A stretch of 36,536 bases of DNA. Origin: Actinomycetota bacterium (lineage in GTDB: Bacteria > Actinomycetota > Thermoleophilia > RBG-16-64-13). Below, piece by piece: positions 18,612-27,598 of the stretch. The DNA is taken from positions 1-36,536 of the forward strand of contig JAHJSA010000031.1 of assembly GCA_018830645.1 (NCBI GenBank). Reading direction: 5' to 3'. Position 1 is the first letter of the stretch. Each line of letters begins with the position of its first letter. The notes below the pieces were generated by a model. The model worked only from the letters and a program-made list of their open reading frames with translations, made no database searches and was not told the origin of the DNA. A program made the position numbers and the translations under genes.

Positions 18612-19334
18612 TTGGAGATCTTCACACAATCGATAGCCGAGGCGGTCCGCTTGGTGGCCTCCTTCGACCGGTACGTGTTCCAGGTCATGGGCCTCTCGCT
18701 CAAGGTCTCGGGCAGCGCCGTGCTCATCGGATTGGTGATCGGTCTGCCGCTGGGTGTCTGGCTCGGCCTCAGCCGCTTCCGCGGCCGCGCGATCTTGGTG
18801 GCTCTGGTCAACACGGGGCTCGGCCTGCCTCCTGTGGTGGTGGGTCTGTTCGTGATGATGATGATCTCCCGGAAGGGTCCCCTCGGCTTCCTCTCCCTGC
18901 TCTACACGCCGCCCGCGATGGTGATCGCCCAGGTGATCCTAGCGACGCCCTACATCACGGCGATCACCATGTCGGCTGTGGGGTCCATCCCCCGCGAGGT
19001 GCGACTGCAGGCGTTGGGCCTGGGAGCCTCACGCATCCAGGCTCTCATGGTGGTGGTGAAGGAGGCCAGGTTGTCGATCATGACGGCCGTGATCGCCGGC
19101 TTCGGCGCGGTCATCAGCGAGGTGGGCGCCGTGATGATGGTGGGCGGCAACATCTCGGCCGGTGGCGAGAACAAGACCCGCGTGATGACCACGGCCATCG
19201 TGCAGGAGGCCCGCATGGGCAACTTCGAGACGGCGATGGCCTTCGGGTTGATCCTCCTCGCGATGGCGTTCGCCGCCGTCTTCCTGATGACGCGACTGCA
19301 GGGGGGTCCTAGGAGCGGGTGGGTGAAGTCGTGA
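18612..19334 (+). CDS. tupB: Tungstate ABC transporter permease TupB
   Basis: Membrane permease of the tungstate importer, 240 residues from TTG 18612; GGGAG lies about 8 nt upstream, and the open frame further upstream overlaps tupA and is not coding. Five hydrophobic segments are visible. The permease EAA-like loop reads RLQALGLGASRIQALMVV, the coupling segment to the ATPase. The stretch GFGAVISEVGAVMMVGGN is typical of the TupB/ModB-like family. It lies 46 bp after tupA and overlaps tupC by 4 bp. Confidence 0.94.
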   Translation: MEIFTQSIAEAVRLVASFDRYVFQVMGLSLKVSGSAVLIGLVIGLPLGVWLGLSRFRGRAILVALVNTGLGLPPVVVGLFVMMMISRKGPLGFLSLLYTPPAMVIAQVILATPYITAITMSAVGSIPREVRLQALGLGASRIQALMVVVKEARLSIMTAVIAGFGAVISEVGAVMMVGGNISAGGENKTRVMTTAIVQEARMGNFETAMAFGLILLAMAFAAVFLMTRLQGGPRSGWVKS

Positions 19335-20503
19335 CGCCGGTCGAGCCGATGATCGACGCCCACACGACGTCGGCGCCCGAAGCTACAGGGCGGCCGGTGG
19401 CGCCGGCGCTGGAGGCCACGGGACTGGTGCGGTCCTACGGGGACGTCCGTGTGGTCGACATCGACCACCTGAAGGTCGAGGCCGGAGAGATGCTCGCCGT
19501 CCTCGGTCCGAACGGCGCCGGCAAGAGCACGCTCTTCCGTCTCCTCGCCCTGCTCGAGTCCCCCGATTCGGGGCGCATCTCCCATTTCGGAATGCCCGTC
19601 TCGCACCGCGACCTCGCCGCGAGACGTCGCACGGGCACCGTCTTCCAGCGTCCATTCCTGTTCCAGGGGAAGGTGCACTCCAACGTGTCGTACGGCCTCC
19701 GGCTGCGGCGGTTGCCGCGCGCTGAGATCCGCGAGCGAGTCGCCCGTGCCCTCGAACTTGCCGGCGTCGCCGGCCTGGCTAAGGCCGATGTCCGAAGACT
19801 GAGCGGGGGGGAAGCCCAGCGCGTCGCGTTGGCGCGCGCCCTTGTGCTCGAGCCCGACATCCTTTTTCTCGACGAGCCTTCGAGCAACCTCGACCCCGGC
19901 CTGCGGCGGCGGTTCCGCGACGACCTTCGGCGCATCGTCGAGCAGTCGGGCACCACCGCCGTCCTGATCACGCACGACAGGACCGAGGCCATGTCGCTCG
20001 CCCACCGCATCGTCTTGATGAAGGAGGGTCGGGTTGTGCAGCAGGGGCCGGCCGAGGAGGTGTACTCGCGACCCCGCGACGCGTTCGTCGCCGACTACAT
20101 GGGCGTGGAGACCATCTGGCGTGGCTTCGTCGAGCACGAGGTCGACGGTCTCTGTTCGGTACGTGTGTCCGGGTCGCACGTGGTGGAAGCGCTCGCCGAA
20201 GCGGAGGTGGGCGAAGAGGTGGGCGTGGCGGTGCGGCCCGAAGATGTGGTGATCGCGCGCGCCACACAGGGCGAGCCTCCCGCGACGAGCGCGCGGAACC
20301 GATGGTCCGGCGCGGTGGTCTCGGTGCGTGTGAGCGGCCCCCTGGCCGACATCTGGATCGATCTGGACGGCGTGCTCCTGCACGCGGTGGTCACCCGGCC
20401 GTCGGTGCTGGAACTGGGTATCGAGCCTGGGGCGCGGGTGCTCGCGAGCGTGAAGGCCACCGCCGTGCATCTGCTGACCGATCGGGAGGAGGGGTATCAT
20501 TGA
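19331..20503 (+). CDS. tupC: Tungstate ABC transporter ATPase TupC
   Basis: ATP-binding subunit of the importer. GTG 19331 overlaps the tupB stop as GTGA; an in-frame GTG at 19319 close to AGGAG is the alternative. The nucleotide-binding domain has Walker A GPNGAGKST, Q-loop FQRPFLF, signature LSGGEAQRVALARAL, Walker B ILFLDEPSSNLD and switch His in LITHDRTEA. From about residue 255 there is a C-terminal TOBE-like region (IWRGFVEHEV, VAVRPEDVVIA, later ARVLASVKATAVHLL), which in molybdate-type ATPases binds oxyanions and may give feedback control. 390 residues. Confidence 0.94.
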   Translation: MTPVEPMIDAHTTSAPEATGRPVAPALEATGLVRSYGDVRVVDIDHLKVEAGEMLAVLGPNGAGKSTLFRLLALLESPDSGRISHFGMPVSHRDLAARRRTGTVFQRPFLFQGKVHSNVSYGLRLRRLPRAEIRERVARALELAGVAGLAKADVRRLSGGEAQRVALARALVLEPDILFLDEPSSNLDPGLRRRFRDDLRRIVEQSGTTAVLITHDRTEAMSLAHRIVLMKEGRVVQQGPAEEVYSRPRDAFVADYMGVETIWRGFVEHEVDGLCSVRVSGSHVVEALAEAEVGEEVGVAVRPEDVVIARATQGEPPATSARNRWSGAVVSVRVSGPLADIWIDLDGVLLHAVVTRPSVLELGIEPGARVLASVKATAVHLLTDREEGYH

Positions 20504-20543
20504 CCCCCTTTGCCGGCGGGGCGAAGAGAGGAGGGGCTACCTG

Positions 20544-21752
20544 GTGTACTCGCGCATCCACGACGTAGCGCTCGCTATCCAGTGTGGAGGGGAATCGCGG
20601 CGCATGCAGGGAGACAAGGCGCTCCTCCCCTTCCTCGACGTCACCCTGCTCGAGTGGGTGCGCGACTTGGTGCTCCCTGTCTTCGAGCACGTGTTCGTCG
20701 TGGCCCGCGACGCCGAGACGTTCGGCCGTTTCGGGCTGCCGGTGGTCACCGACGCTCTGTCCAGCCGCGGCGCATCCGTGGGCGTGTACACGGCGATCAC
20801 TGCCTCTCCGGCCGAACGTGTACTCTGCCTGGCGTGCGACATGCCGTTCGTGACTCCGGCGGTGCTCCGTGCCCTCGCGGCGGGTTCCCGGCGGCACGAG
20901 GTGTACGTCCCCAAGCACGGGCCCTACATGCAGCCGCTGTGCGCGGTCTACGCTCGATCGGCCGGACCGGCCTACCGGCGCTTCATCGACCACGGGGGGT
21001 TCCGCGTCGACGAGATGTACAAGTCGCTCGATACCGGCCTTCTTGACATGGACGACGGGCGCTTCGGCGATCCGGACGACATCTTCATGAACGTGAACAC
21101 CCCCGCCGACCTGGAGAGCGCCCGAGAGAGGGCGCTCGCCGAACTACTCTTGCAGCCGACCGGCGGGCCGGGGGCCGGCGTGAGGCCCACGGCTCCGCGA
21201 GTGGTCGAGTTCATGGAACGCACACCGGTGCCCACCGTCTCGTTCGTCGGCAAGAAGAAGTCGGGCAAGACCACCGTTCTCGCTGGGGTCATAGGTGAAC
21301 TCGCCCGCCGGGGGCGTCGCATCGCCGTCTTCAAGCACGATGTGCACGGATTCGACGTGGACATCCCGGGAACCGACTCCTATCGGTTGCGTGAAGCCGG
21401 GGCGGTGGTGGCGGGCATCTCCTCGCCGCAGATGTACGTGCTGGTGCACAAGCCCGACGCCGAACCCGGTCTCGAAGAGTTGATCGCGCGCGTGGGCGTG
21501 CCGGTGGACCTCGTTATCACCGAGGGCTTCAAACGCGAAGCAGCGCCCAAGATCGAGATCTCACGGCGCGAACGGAGCGCTACCCGCATCTGCGAAGAAG
21601 ACGAACTCGTCGGCATGGCGACCGATCAGCCCTTCGCCGACCTCTCCGTGCCGCAGTTGGCTCTCGACGACTTCGCCGGTCTCGCGGACCTCGTGGAGGA
21701 GCGCATCATCACCGCGTGGCCGGGCGCCTACCCCGCGGAGGAGACGCTGTGA
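20544..21752 (+). CDS. MobA-MobB fusion, pterin-guanine dinucleotide synthesis
   Basis: A 402-residue two-domain protein from GTG 20544, preceded by GAGAGGAGGGG. Residues 1-200 are MobA (molybdenum cofactor guanylyltransferase): IQCGGESRRMQGDKALLPF is the GTP-binding loop, with Cys in place of the usual Ala, followed by CLACDMPFVTPAVL and NVNTPADLESA. Residues 228-402 are MobB: the P-loop GKKKSGKTTVLAGVI and later LVITEGFKREAAPKIE. MobA attaches GMP to the pterin cofactor; MobB is a GTP-binding helper. The fused order is MobA then MobB. The gene lies 40 bp after tupC and overlaps moaA by 4 bp, so transport and cofactor assembly are one unit. Confidence 0.95.
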   Translation: MYSRIHDVALAIQCGGESRRMQGDKALLPFLDVTLLEWVRDLVLPVFEHVFVVARDAETFGRFGLPVVTDALSSRGASVGVYTAITASPAERVLCLACDMPFVTPAVLRALAAGSRRHEVYVPKHGPYMQPLCAVYARSAGPAYRRFIDHGGFRVDEMYKSLDTGLLDMDDGRFGDPDDIFMNVNTPADLESARERALAELLLQPTGGPGAGVRPTAPRVVEFMERTPVPTVSFVGKKKSGKTTVLAGVIGELARRGRRIAVFKHDVHGFDVDIPGTDSYRLREAGAVVAGISSPQMYVLVHKPDAEPGLEELIARVGVPVDLVITEGFKREAAPKIEISRRERSATRICEEDELVGMATDQPFADLSVPQLALDDFAGLADLVEERIITAWPGAYPAEETL

Positions 21753-22750
21753 CCGGCGCGGGCGGGACCGGCGCGGGCGGAACCGGCGCTTCCTCGGCGG
21801 GCCGGACCGTCGACTACCTGCGGCTTTCGGTCACAGACCGATGCAACTTCCGGTGCTCGTACTGCATGCCGCCCGAGGGCGTCGAGTTCAAGTCGCACGA
21901 GGAGATCCTCACCTACGAGGACATGATCTTCTTCGTGCGGGTGGCGGCGCAGGTGGGCATCTCGAAGATCAGACTAACGGGCGGGGAGCCGCTGGTGCGG
22001 AAGGACTTGTCCGACCTCGTGAAGCAGCTCTCCGCCATCGAAGGAGTAACCGACATCTCCCTCACCACCAACGGGGTGCTGCTGCCGCGGTTCGCCGGGG
22101 CCCTGCGCGACGCCGGTCTCCGCCGAGTGAACATCAGCATCGACTCGCTGGACCCGGAGAGGTTCCGCGCGCTCACCAGGGGAGGCTCCCTCGCCGACGC
22201 GCTGGCCGGCGTCGACGCCGCTTTCGAGCAGGGGTTGCTCCCGGTCAAGGTGAATGCTGTGATGCTCCCCGAGCTTCTGGAGGAGGTGCACGCTTTCGCC
22301 GAGTTCACCCGAGCCCGCCCCGTGCACGTGCGTTTCATCGAGTGGATGCCCGTGGGCGGCTGCGGCCCCAGCGATTCAGTGAGTACGCTCTCGAAGGACC
22401 GCTTGATGGAGGCGTTCGCCGCGATCGAATCGATGGACCCGGTTACGTCGCCCGGAGGTTGGGGCCCCGCCCGCTACTTCAGGCTACCCGGCCATGAGGG
22501 CACCGTGGGTTTCATCAGCTCCATGTCCGATCATTTCTGCGGCGACTGCAACAGGCTTCGGCTCACCGCCGACGGGCGGCTGAAGAGCTGCCTCTTCTCC
22601 GGAGACGAGGTAGAGGTGATCAAGCTGCTCCGTCAGCGTGACGAGGCGGGCACACTCGAGGCGGTGCGCCGCTCGCTTGATGGCAAGACGTTCGACAAGA
22701 ACCGTGTTCGGGAGATGAACTCCCGGGGCATGTCGCAGATCGGGGGCTGA
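21749..22750 (+). CDS. moaA: GTP 3',8-cyclase MoaA
   Basis: Radical SAM enzyme that converts GTP to 3',8-cyclo-GTP, the first step of molybdopterin synthesis. From GTG 21749 (GTGA overlap, GGAGGAG upstream) it has 333 residues. The first cluster motif is CNFRCSYC with Cys32, Cys36 and Cys39. LTGGEPLVRKDL follows; TTNGVLLPRFA and the arginine-rich C-terminal part come next. The second cluster is in FCGDCNRLRLTADGR with a later Cys in LKSC. The protein ends SQIGG, the double-Gly tail needed for activity. Residues 2-14 are a duplicated Gly/Thr stretch (GAGGT repeats) absent from the core enzyme. The companion moaC is the next gene. Confidence 0.97.
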   Translation: MTGAGGTGAGGTGASSAGRTVDYLRLSVTDRCNFRCSYCMPPEGVEFKSHEEILTYEDMIFFVRVAAQVGISKIRLTGGEPLVRKDLSDLVKQLSAIEGVTDISLTTNGVLLPRFAGALRDAGLRRVNISIDSLDPERFRALTRGGSLADALAGVDAAFEQGLLPVKVNAVMLPELLEEVHAFAEFTRARPVHVRFIEWMPVGGCGPSDSVSTLSKDRLMEAFAAIESMDPVTSPGGWGPARYFRLPGHEGTVGFISSMSDHFCGDCNRLRLTADGRLKSCLFSGDEVEVIKLLRQRDEAGTLEAVRRSLDGKTFDKNRVREMNSRGMSQIGG

Positions 22751-22751
22751 G

Positions 22752-23876
22752 ATGAGCGAGAGTCACGAGCGAGGTGCCGGCGGCGAGGAGGTGGGCGCTC
22801 CGCGTCTCACTCACGTCGACGCCGCCGGAGCGGCGCGGATGGTAGATGTGGGCGACAAGCTTCCCACCGTGCGGGTGGCGAGGGCCGGCGCCCGGGTGTG
22901 GATGGCGCCGGAGACCATGGCCCTTCTTCAGCGGCAGGCGCTACCGAAGGGAGACGTGCTCGCGGTGGCCCGTATCGCCGGGATCATGGCGTGCAAGCGC
23001 ACGGCGGAACTCGTCCCTCTGTGCCATCCGCTGTCGCTCGATCACGCCGATGTCGAGTTGACCGTACGGCCGGAACAGTCGTGCGTGGACATCGTGTGCT
23101 CCACCCGCACCGAGGGCAGGACGGGCGTGGAGATGGAGGCGATCACCGGCGCGAGCGTGGCCGCCATCACCATCTACGACATGTGCAAGGCGGTAGATCG
23201 GGCGATGACCATCGGCGATATCCGGTTGCTCGAGAAGACCGGTGGCAAGGAGGACTACATGCGCACGGGAGAGACTGCCGGCGAAGGAGCGACCACCGAA
23301 AGAGCGGCGGACGCCACGCCGGCGGCCAGTGTGCTGTCGGTGAACGTGAGCCCCGGCAAGGGCGAGAGGAAGAAGCCCAGATCGTCGGTGACATTGGTGC
23401 CCGAACACGGCATCGAGGGCGACGGTCACGCCGGCCCCTGGCATCGGCAGGTGAGCCTGCTCGCGCAGGAGTCCATCGACACCATGGTGGCGAAGGGTCT
23501 CGACGTGGGTGCCGGCGACTTCGCCGAGAACATCACCACTCGGGGCATCGATCTCTGCGGTCTGCCCGTCGGCACCCGTATCCGGCTCGGCCCGGCCCTG
23601 GTCGAGCTGACGCAGATCGGCAAGGTGTGTCACGAACGGTGTGCCATCTATTATCAGGCCGGTGACTGTGTCATGCCGCGAGAGGGCATCTTCGTGCGCG
23701 TGCTTGAAGGCGGTGAACTCCGGCCGGGCGACCCGGTGTCCCTCACGGGCGCAGTGGCGCCCCCGGCTGCCGACGGCGCGCGGGCGGCAGCCGACGTGGA
23801 GGCGCCTGTCGCCGAAGTGAGGGCGCCCGTCGACGCAGCGGGGGCGCCGGCCGTCGAAGCGGAGGCGCCCGAGTGA
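22752..23876 (+). CDS. moaC: MoaC fused to a MOSC domain
   Basis: 374 residues. Residues 15-180 are MoaC, cyclic pyranopterin monophosphate synthase, which completes the MoaA reaction: PLCHPLSLDHADVEL, MEAITGASVAAITIYDMCKA and LEKTGGKEDYMRTG carry the conserved His, Glu and Lys positions. A short Ala/Thr linker leads to a MOSC domain (about 193-335): GIEGDGHAGPWHRQVSLLAQ, DFAENITTRGIDLCGLPVG, and the cysteine-rich GKVCHERCAIYYQAGDCVMP. MOSC domains bind pterin-Mo/W cofactors or deliver sulfur. The last 40 residues are Ala/Pro/Glu repeats. Fusion puts an early biosynthetic enzyme with a late cofactor-handling module. It starts 1 bp after moaA and overlaps mogA by 4 bp. Confidence 0.93.
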   Translation: MSESHERGAGGEEVGAPRLTHVDAAGAARMVDVGDKLPTVRVARAGARVWMAPETMALLQRQALPKGDVLAVARIAGIMACKRTAELVPLCHPLSLDHADVELTVRPEQSCVDIVCSTRTEGRTGVEMEAITGASVAAITIYDMCKAVDRAMTIGDIRLLEKTGGKEDYMRTGETAGEGATTERAADATPAASVLSVNVSPGKGERKKPRSSVTLVPEHGIEGDGHAGPWHRQVSLLAQESIDTMVAKGLDVGAGDFAENITTRGIDLCGLPVGTRIRLGPALVELTQIGKVCHERCAIYYQAGDCVMPREGIFVRVLEGGELRPGDPVSLTGAVAPPAADGARAAADVEAPVAEVRAPVDAAGAPAVEAEAPE

Positions 23877-24403
23877 GCGGGCACGAGGCGCAAGACATAG
23901 TGATCCGCGCGGCCGTGGTCACGGTGAGCGACAAGGGGCACGCGGGAACCCGGGAGGATGCCTCCGGCCCCACGCTGCGCGACCTGTTGCTGGCGTTGGG
24001 CGCCGAGGTGAGCGAACCGGTGATCGTGCCTGACGAGCAGTCGGTGATCGAAGAGACACTGCGCGCCCTGGCGGACAGCGGCGATATCGATCTGGTGCTC
24101 ACCACCGGCGGCACGGGGCTCGCGCCGCGCGATCGGACCCCGGAGGCGACGGCCGCCGTCATCGATCGCGCCGCTCCTGGTTTCGGGGAGGCCATGCGGG
24201 CCGCCTCCCTTGCCGTGACGCCTCACGCCATCCTGAGCCGGGCGATCGCCGGGGTGCGGGGGCGAACGCTCATCATCAACATGCCGGGGAGCCCCAAGGC
24301 GTGCCGCGAGCACTTCGCTGTGGTGGCCCCCGGGCTGGCGCACGCCGTGCAGACGCTCACCGGCCGGGCTCACGAGTGCGCGTCGCCGCCGGCCGGCGGA
24401 TAG
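23873..24403 (+). CDS. mogA: MogA/MoaB-type molybdopterin adenylyltransferase
   Basis: 176 residues from GTG 23873, overlapping the MoaC-MOSC stop as GTGA. It contains VVTVSDKGHAGTREDASGP, the TTGGTGLAPRDRTPEAT motif and NMPGSPKACREHF, all characteristic of the MogA/MoaB/CinA-N fold that adenylylates molybdopterin before metal insertion. MoaB in several anaerobes is linked to tungsten cofactor formation; sequence alone does not separate the two names. The metal-inserting partner MoeA and the MoaD/MoaE synthase are not in this window. It is the last gene of the tungsten/molybdenum block; a new promoter follows. Confidence 0.92.
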   Translation: MSGHEAQDIVIRAAVVTVSDKGHAGTREDASGPTLRDLLLALGAEVSEPVIVPDEQSVIEETLRALADSGDIDLVLTTGGTGLAPRDRTPEATAAVIDRAAPGFGEAMRAASLAVTPHAILSRAIAGVRGRTLIINMPGSPKACREHFAVVAPGLAHAVQTLTGRAHECASPPAGG

Positions 24404-24436
24404 CGGCCTACTGCTCGGTCTGACCGGGGGCCGTGC

Positions 24437-24445
24437 TGGTATAAT
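24437..24445 (+). promoter_or_regulatory. Extended -10 promoter of the tetrapyrrole operon
   Basis: TGG followed by a full TATAAT (24440-24445). The -35 region is weak (GGTCTG at 17 bp), but an extended -10 with consensus hexamer can act without it. Start near 24452 gives a leader of about 70 nt before the ccsA-like TTG 24525. No riboswitch or terminator is seen in the leader. It should drive the gene string to at least 30096 and probably to 32350. Confidence 0.65.
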
Positions 24446-24524
24446 GCGGCCGCATCCGCCCGAGCGGCCGGCCCGCCGGCAGGCGCACGTTTACGGGTGA
24501 GGCCTCCGATCGCCGGGAGACTGG

Positions 24525-25571
24525 TTGCAGGGACTCGAACAGCTCCTTCTTGGGGTCGCGCTGGCCGCCTACCTGGCGGCCGCCGTCCTCTATACGTTCG
24601 GACTCGCCTTCAAGCGGCGGGAGGCGGGGGGTCTCGCCTTCGTCGTGTTGGGAGTGGGTTTCCTCGGCCAGACGGCGTCCATCATCGCTCGATGGGTGGA
24701 AGGGGGGCAGCTACCCCTCACCAGCCTCTTCGAGACCCTGGTGTTCCTCTCGTGGTGCGTGGTGCTCCTCTCGATCATCGCCGACCGCCGGTACACGGCG
24801 CAGGCGGCCGGCATCATCCTCGTGCCCACGGCCTTCTTCCTTACGGCCGCCGCCGTGCTCATGTACGAGGGGCCGCGCGAGTTGCGGGAGGAGCTGCAGA
24901 CCCATTGGCTGCTGATCCACGCCGGTCTCAGCGTCTTCGGATACGCCGCATTCACCGTGGCGTTCGCCACCGGCTTCTTCTACGTGGTGCAGGAAGACCT
25001 GCTCAAGAAGAAGTACCAACAGGTGCGCACGCTCATCCACTCGCTCGTGGTGGCGTTCGGCACCTCCCTGGGCCTCTACGTGGGCTACGTGATCGCCGAC
25101 CCCACTCTGTTCGAGGATGCTCTCGGGAATCGGGTCTACGGCTACTCCAGCTCCGATTGGACCATCATCGGTGTGGGCGCCGCCGTGGGGCTCGCGGCCT
25201 CGCTGGTGATCGGGTGGGTCGCCGCCAGGGGAGCGTCCCGTCCGAGTTTCGCGAACCGGCTTCCGGCTCTGCACCTTCTCGATCGCTTGAGCTTTCACAG
25301 CGTGCTGTTCGGCTTGGTCCTACTGGCGTTCGGTATCGTCTCGGGCGCGATGTGGGCGAAGGTCGCCTGGGGGAGCTGGTGGGAGTGGGACCCCAAGGAG
25401 ACGTGGGCCCTTATCTCGTGGGTCTTCTACGCCGGTTATGTGGGGATGCGCGGGCTGGCCAACTGGCGGGGTCGAAACGCGGCTCTGATCGCTATCGTCG
25501 GGATGTTCTTGATCGTGTTCACGTTCCTGGGCATCAACCTCTTCGTACCGGGACGTCATGACTTCAACTGA
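24525..25571 (+). CDS. CcsA/ResC-like haem-handling membrane protein
   Basis: 348 residues, about eight membrane helices, from TTG 24525 with CCGGGAG upstream. The tryptophan-rich WWD motif WGSWWEWDPKETWALISW (near residues 281-300) binds haem in system II cytochrome c maturation and in related proteins. Conserved histidines are seen in HWLLIHAG (near 127-131) and LSFHSVLFG (near 258). In Bacillus hem operons a related protein, HemX, adjusts HemA level instead; the complete WWD motif favours haem transport or ligation here. The ResB/CcsB partner is not in this window. It is first in the tetrapyrrole operon and overlaps the next gene by 14 bp, so haem synthesis and haem delivery are coupled. 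Confidence 0.9.
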   Translation: MQGLEQLLLGVALAAYLAAAVLYTFGLAFKRREAGGLAFVVLGVGFLGQTASIIARWVEGGQLPLTSLFETLVFLSWCVVLLSIIADRRYTAQAAGIILVPTAFFLTAAAVLMYEGPRELREELQTHWLLIHAGLSVFGYAAFTVAFATGFFYVVQEDLLKKKYQQVRTLIHSLVVAFGTSLGLYVGYVIADPTLFEDALGNRVYGYSSSDWTIIGVGAAVGLAASLVIGWVAARGASRPSFANRLPALHLLDRLSFHSVLFGLVLLAFGIVSGAMWAKVAWGSWWEWDPKETWALISWVFYAGYVGMRGLANWRGRNAALIAIVGMFLIVFTFLGINLFVPGRHDFN

Positions 25572-26298
25572 TGGTCCGAGCCACCACTCCGTCCGCGTTG
25601 CAGCGGACGAAGCCGCCGAAGCCGCCACGCTGCCGTTGTACCCGATCTCTCTGAAGGTGGCGGGTAAGGCGTGCCTCGTCGTGGGCGGCGGGAACGTGGC
25701 CGCGCGGAAGGTGGCTGCGCTTGTCGAGGCCGGGGCTCGAGTCACCGTGGTGGCGCCCGAGTTGGGCGAGGTCCTCGCGGAGGCGGCCGTCACCTGGCGG
25801 ACGAGTGAGGAACACCCCTCCTGGTCGTGGCAGGCGCGGGAGTTCCATGACGACGACGTGGCGGGGTGCGCCTTGGTGGTGGCGGCGACCGGCGACCGCG
25901 CGGTGAACGACTCCGTGGCAGTGGCGGCCCGGCGGGCCGGCGTGCTCGTGAACGTGGTCGACGATCCTGAGAGGTGCGACTTCTTCGTGCCCGCCGTGGT
26001 GACCAGAGGGTCGCTTCAGATCGCGGTGGGCACCGGAGGGTTCGCCCCCGGCCTCGCGGCGCGGCTACGCGCGCGCCTCGAACAGGAGTTCCCGCCCGCC
26101 TGGGGCCCCGCGGTGGCGGCGGTCGGCGCGGCGCGGCGCGCCGTCCTGTCGGTCGACGGGCTCGACGAACATGCCAGGCGGCAGGCGCTGCACGACTTGG
26201 GTTCCCTCGACCTCGACGCCTTGCTCGCGGAAGGCGGGCAGGCGCGCGTTGACACTGCGGTAGGCGAGGTGGTCGCCAGATGTACCTCGCGGCGATAG
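25558..26298 (+). CDS. Precorrin-2 dehydrogenase (SirC/CysG N-terminal type)
   Basis: 246 residues. LYPISLKVAGKACLVVGGGN followed by VAARKVAALVEAGARVTVVA is the NAD-binding Rossmann motif of precorrin-2 dehydrogenases. NVVDDPERCDFFVPAVVTRGSLQIAVGTGG contains the conserved catalytic-region segment. The enzyme oxidises precorrin-2 to sirohydrochlorin; some members also insert iron to make sirohaem. The methyltransferase half of CysG is absent, but a CobA domain lies downstream in a fusion with HemD. N-terminal 22 residues are variable. It overlaps ccsA by 14 bp and hemA by 19 bp. Confidence 0.93.
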   Translation: MTSTDGPSHHSVRVAADEAAEAATLPLYPISLKVAGKACLVVGGGNVAARKVAALVEAGARVTVVAPELGEVLAEAAVTWRTSEEHPSWSWQAREFHDDDVAGCALVVAATGDRAVNDSVAVAARRAGVLVNVVDDPERCDFFVPAVVTRGSLQIAVGTGGFAPGLAARLRARLEQEFPPAWGPAVAAVGAARRAVLSVDGLDEHARRQALHDLGSLDLDALLAEGGQARVDTAVGEVVARCTSRR

Positions 26299-27584
26299 GG
26301 GTCAATCACAGGACCGCCTGCCTCGACGTGCGGGAGAAGGTGGCCCTGGACGAGGAGGTCACACGCGCTCTTCTCGAGCATCTCGTGTCGCGCCCCGAGG
26401 TGACCGAGGCGGTCGCCGTGAGCACCTGCAACCGCACCGAGGTGTACGTGGTGGGTCCGTCGCTCCCCCTGCGGGACCTCGCGCTCGGCGGGCTGTGCCA
26501 CGTCACGGGCGTCTGCCGCGACGACTTCGACGAAAGCGTGTACTACCTCGAGGGCGAGGCGGCGGTGGAGCACCTGTTCGTGGTGGCGAGTTCACTCGAC
26601 TCCATGGTGCTCGGCGAGGCTCAGATCCTTCATCAGCTCAAGGAGTCGTATCAGACGGCGACGGCCGCGGGCACCACGGGCACCATGCTGAACAAGCTCT
26701 TCCGGCGCTCGTTTGAGGTGGGCAAGCGCGTTCGTACGGAGACCCGCATCGGCGAGAGTTCCGTCTCCATCGCCTCGGTGTCGGTGGACCTGGCGCGGAA
26801 CGTGTTCGGCGACCTCGCCTTGCGTTCGGTGCTGGTGGTTGGAGCGGGTGAGATGGCCGAACTCGTGCTCACTCATCTGCGGGGGCACGGCGTGACCCGG
26901 GTGCGGGTGACCAACCGCACGTTCGAGCGGGCTATCGAACTCGCCGAGCGCTTCGCCGGCGACGCGGTACGGTACGAATCACTCACAGAGCATCTGGCCG
27001 GCGTGGATATCGTGATCACCTCCACCGGGTCTGCGCAGCCGATCATCCGCCGTGCCGATATGGAGCGGGTGATGAAGTCCCGCAAGAACCGGCCGGTGTT
27101 CCTGATCGACATAGCCGTGCCGCGCGACGTGGAAGCGGCGGTGAACGACGTCTACAATGCGTATCTGTACGATATCGACGATCTTCAGGACGTCGTGGCG
27201 TCGAACCTGGGAGAGCGCAGGCAGGAGGCGACCGCCGCCCGCGAGATCGTCACGGACGAGGTCGCGGCGTTCCGAGCGTGGACGCGGAGCCTGCAGGTCG
27301 TGCCCACCATGGTGGCGCTGCGCCGCTGGGCGACGGCCGTCAAAGAGGAGGAGCTCGAGAGGCACCTCGCCAAGATGCCCGACCTCACGCCCGACGAGCG
27401 GGAGAGGGTGGCGGCGCTGGCCCACTCTCTCATGAACAAGTTCCTACACCCGCCCACCGTGCGGGTGAAAGAGACGTCGGGCGAAGAAGAAGGGCAGCAG
27501 TACGCCGAATCGTTGAGTCGGCTGTTCGGGCTCGAGGGTCTCGAGACCTCCGAGGCCCACACCGATGAGAGGAGCGCACCATAG
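26280..27584 (+). CDS. hemA: Glutamyl-tRNA reductase
   Basis: Reduces glutamyl-tRNA to glutamate-1-semialdehyde with NADPH, the first committed step of tetrapyrrole synthesis by the C5 route. 434 residues. The catalytic segment AVSTCNRTEVYVVG holds the nucleophilic Cys. VVASSLDSMVLGEAQILHQLK is the second hallmark; VLVVGAGEMAELVLTHLRG is the NADPH-binding loop. A helical dimerisation domain follows. The last 30 residues are acidic. GSA aminotransferase (hemL), the next enzyme, is not in the window. Overlap at both ends with its neighbours supports a tightly coupled operon. Confidence 0.97.
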   Translation: MYLAAIGVNHRTACLDVREKVALDEEVTRALLEHLVSRPEVTEAVAVSTCNRTEVYVVGPSLPLRDLALGGLCHVTGVCRDDFDESVYYLEGEAAVEHLFVVASSLDSMVLGEAQILHQLKESYQTATAAGTTGTMLNKLFRRSFEVGKRVRTETRIGESSVSIASVSVDLARNVFGDLALRSVLVVGAGEMAELVLTHLRGHGVTRVRVTNRTFERAIELAERFAGDAVRYESLTEHLAGVDIVITSTGSAQPIIRRADMERVMKSRKNRPVFLIDIAVPRDVEAAVNDVYNAYLYDIDDLQDVVASNLGERRQEATAAREIVTDEVAAFRAWTRSLQVVPTMVALRRWATAVKEEELERHLAKMPDLTPDERERVAALAHSLMNKFLHPPTVRVKETSGEEEGQQYAESLSRLFGLEGLETSEAHTDERSAP

Positions 27585-27598
27585 AGACCGAACGCATC

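Noticed and set aside
24525-25571. Naming the CcsA-like gene hemX
   Set aside because: Gene order recalls Bacillus hemAX, but the complete WGxWWxWD haem-binding motif fits CcsA/ResC better, so only a general name is given.
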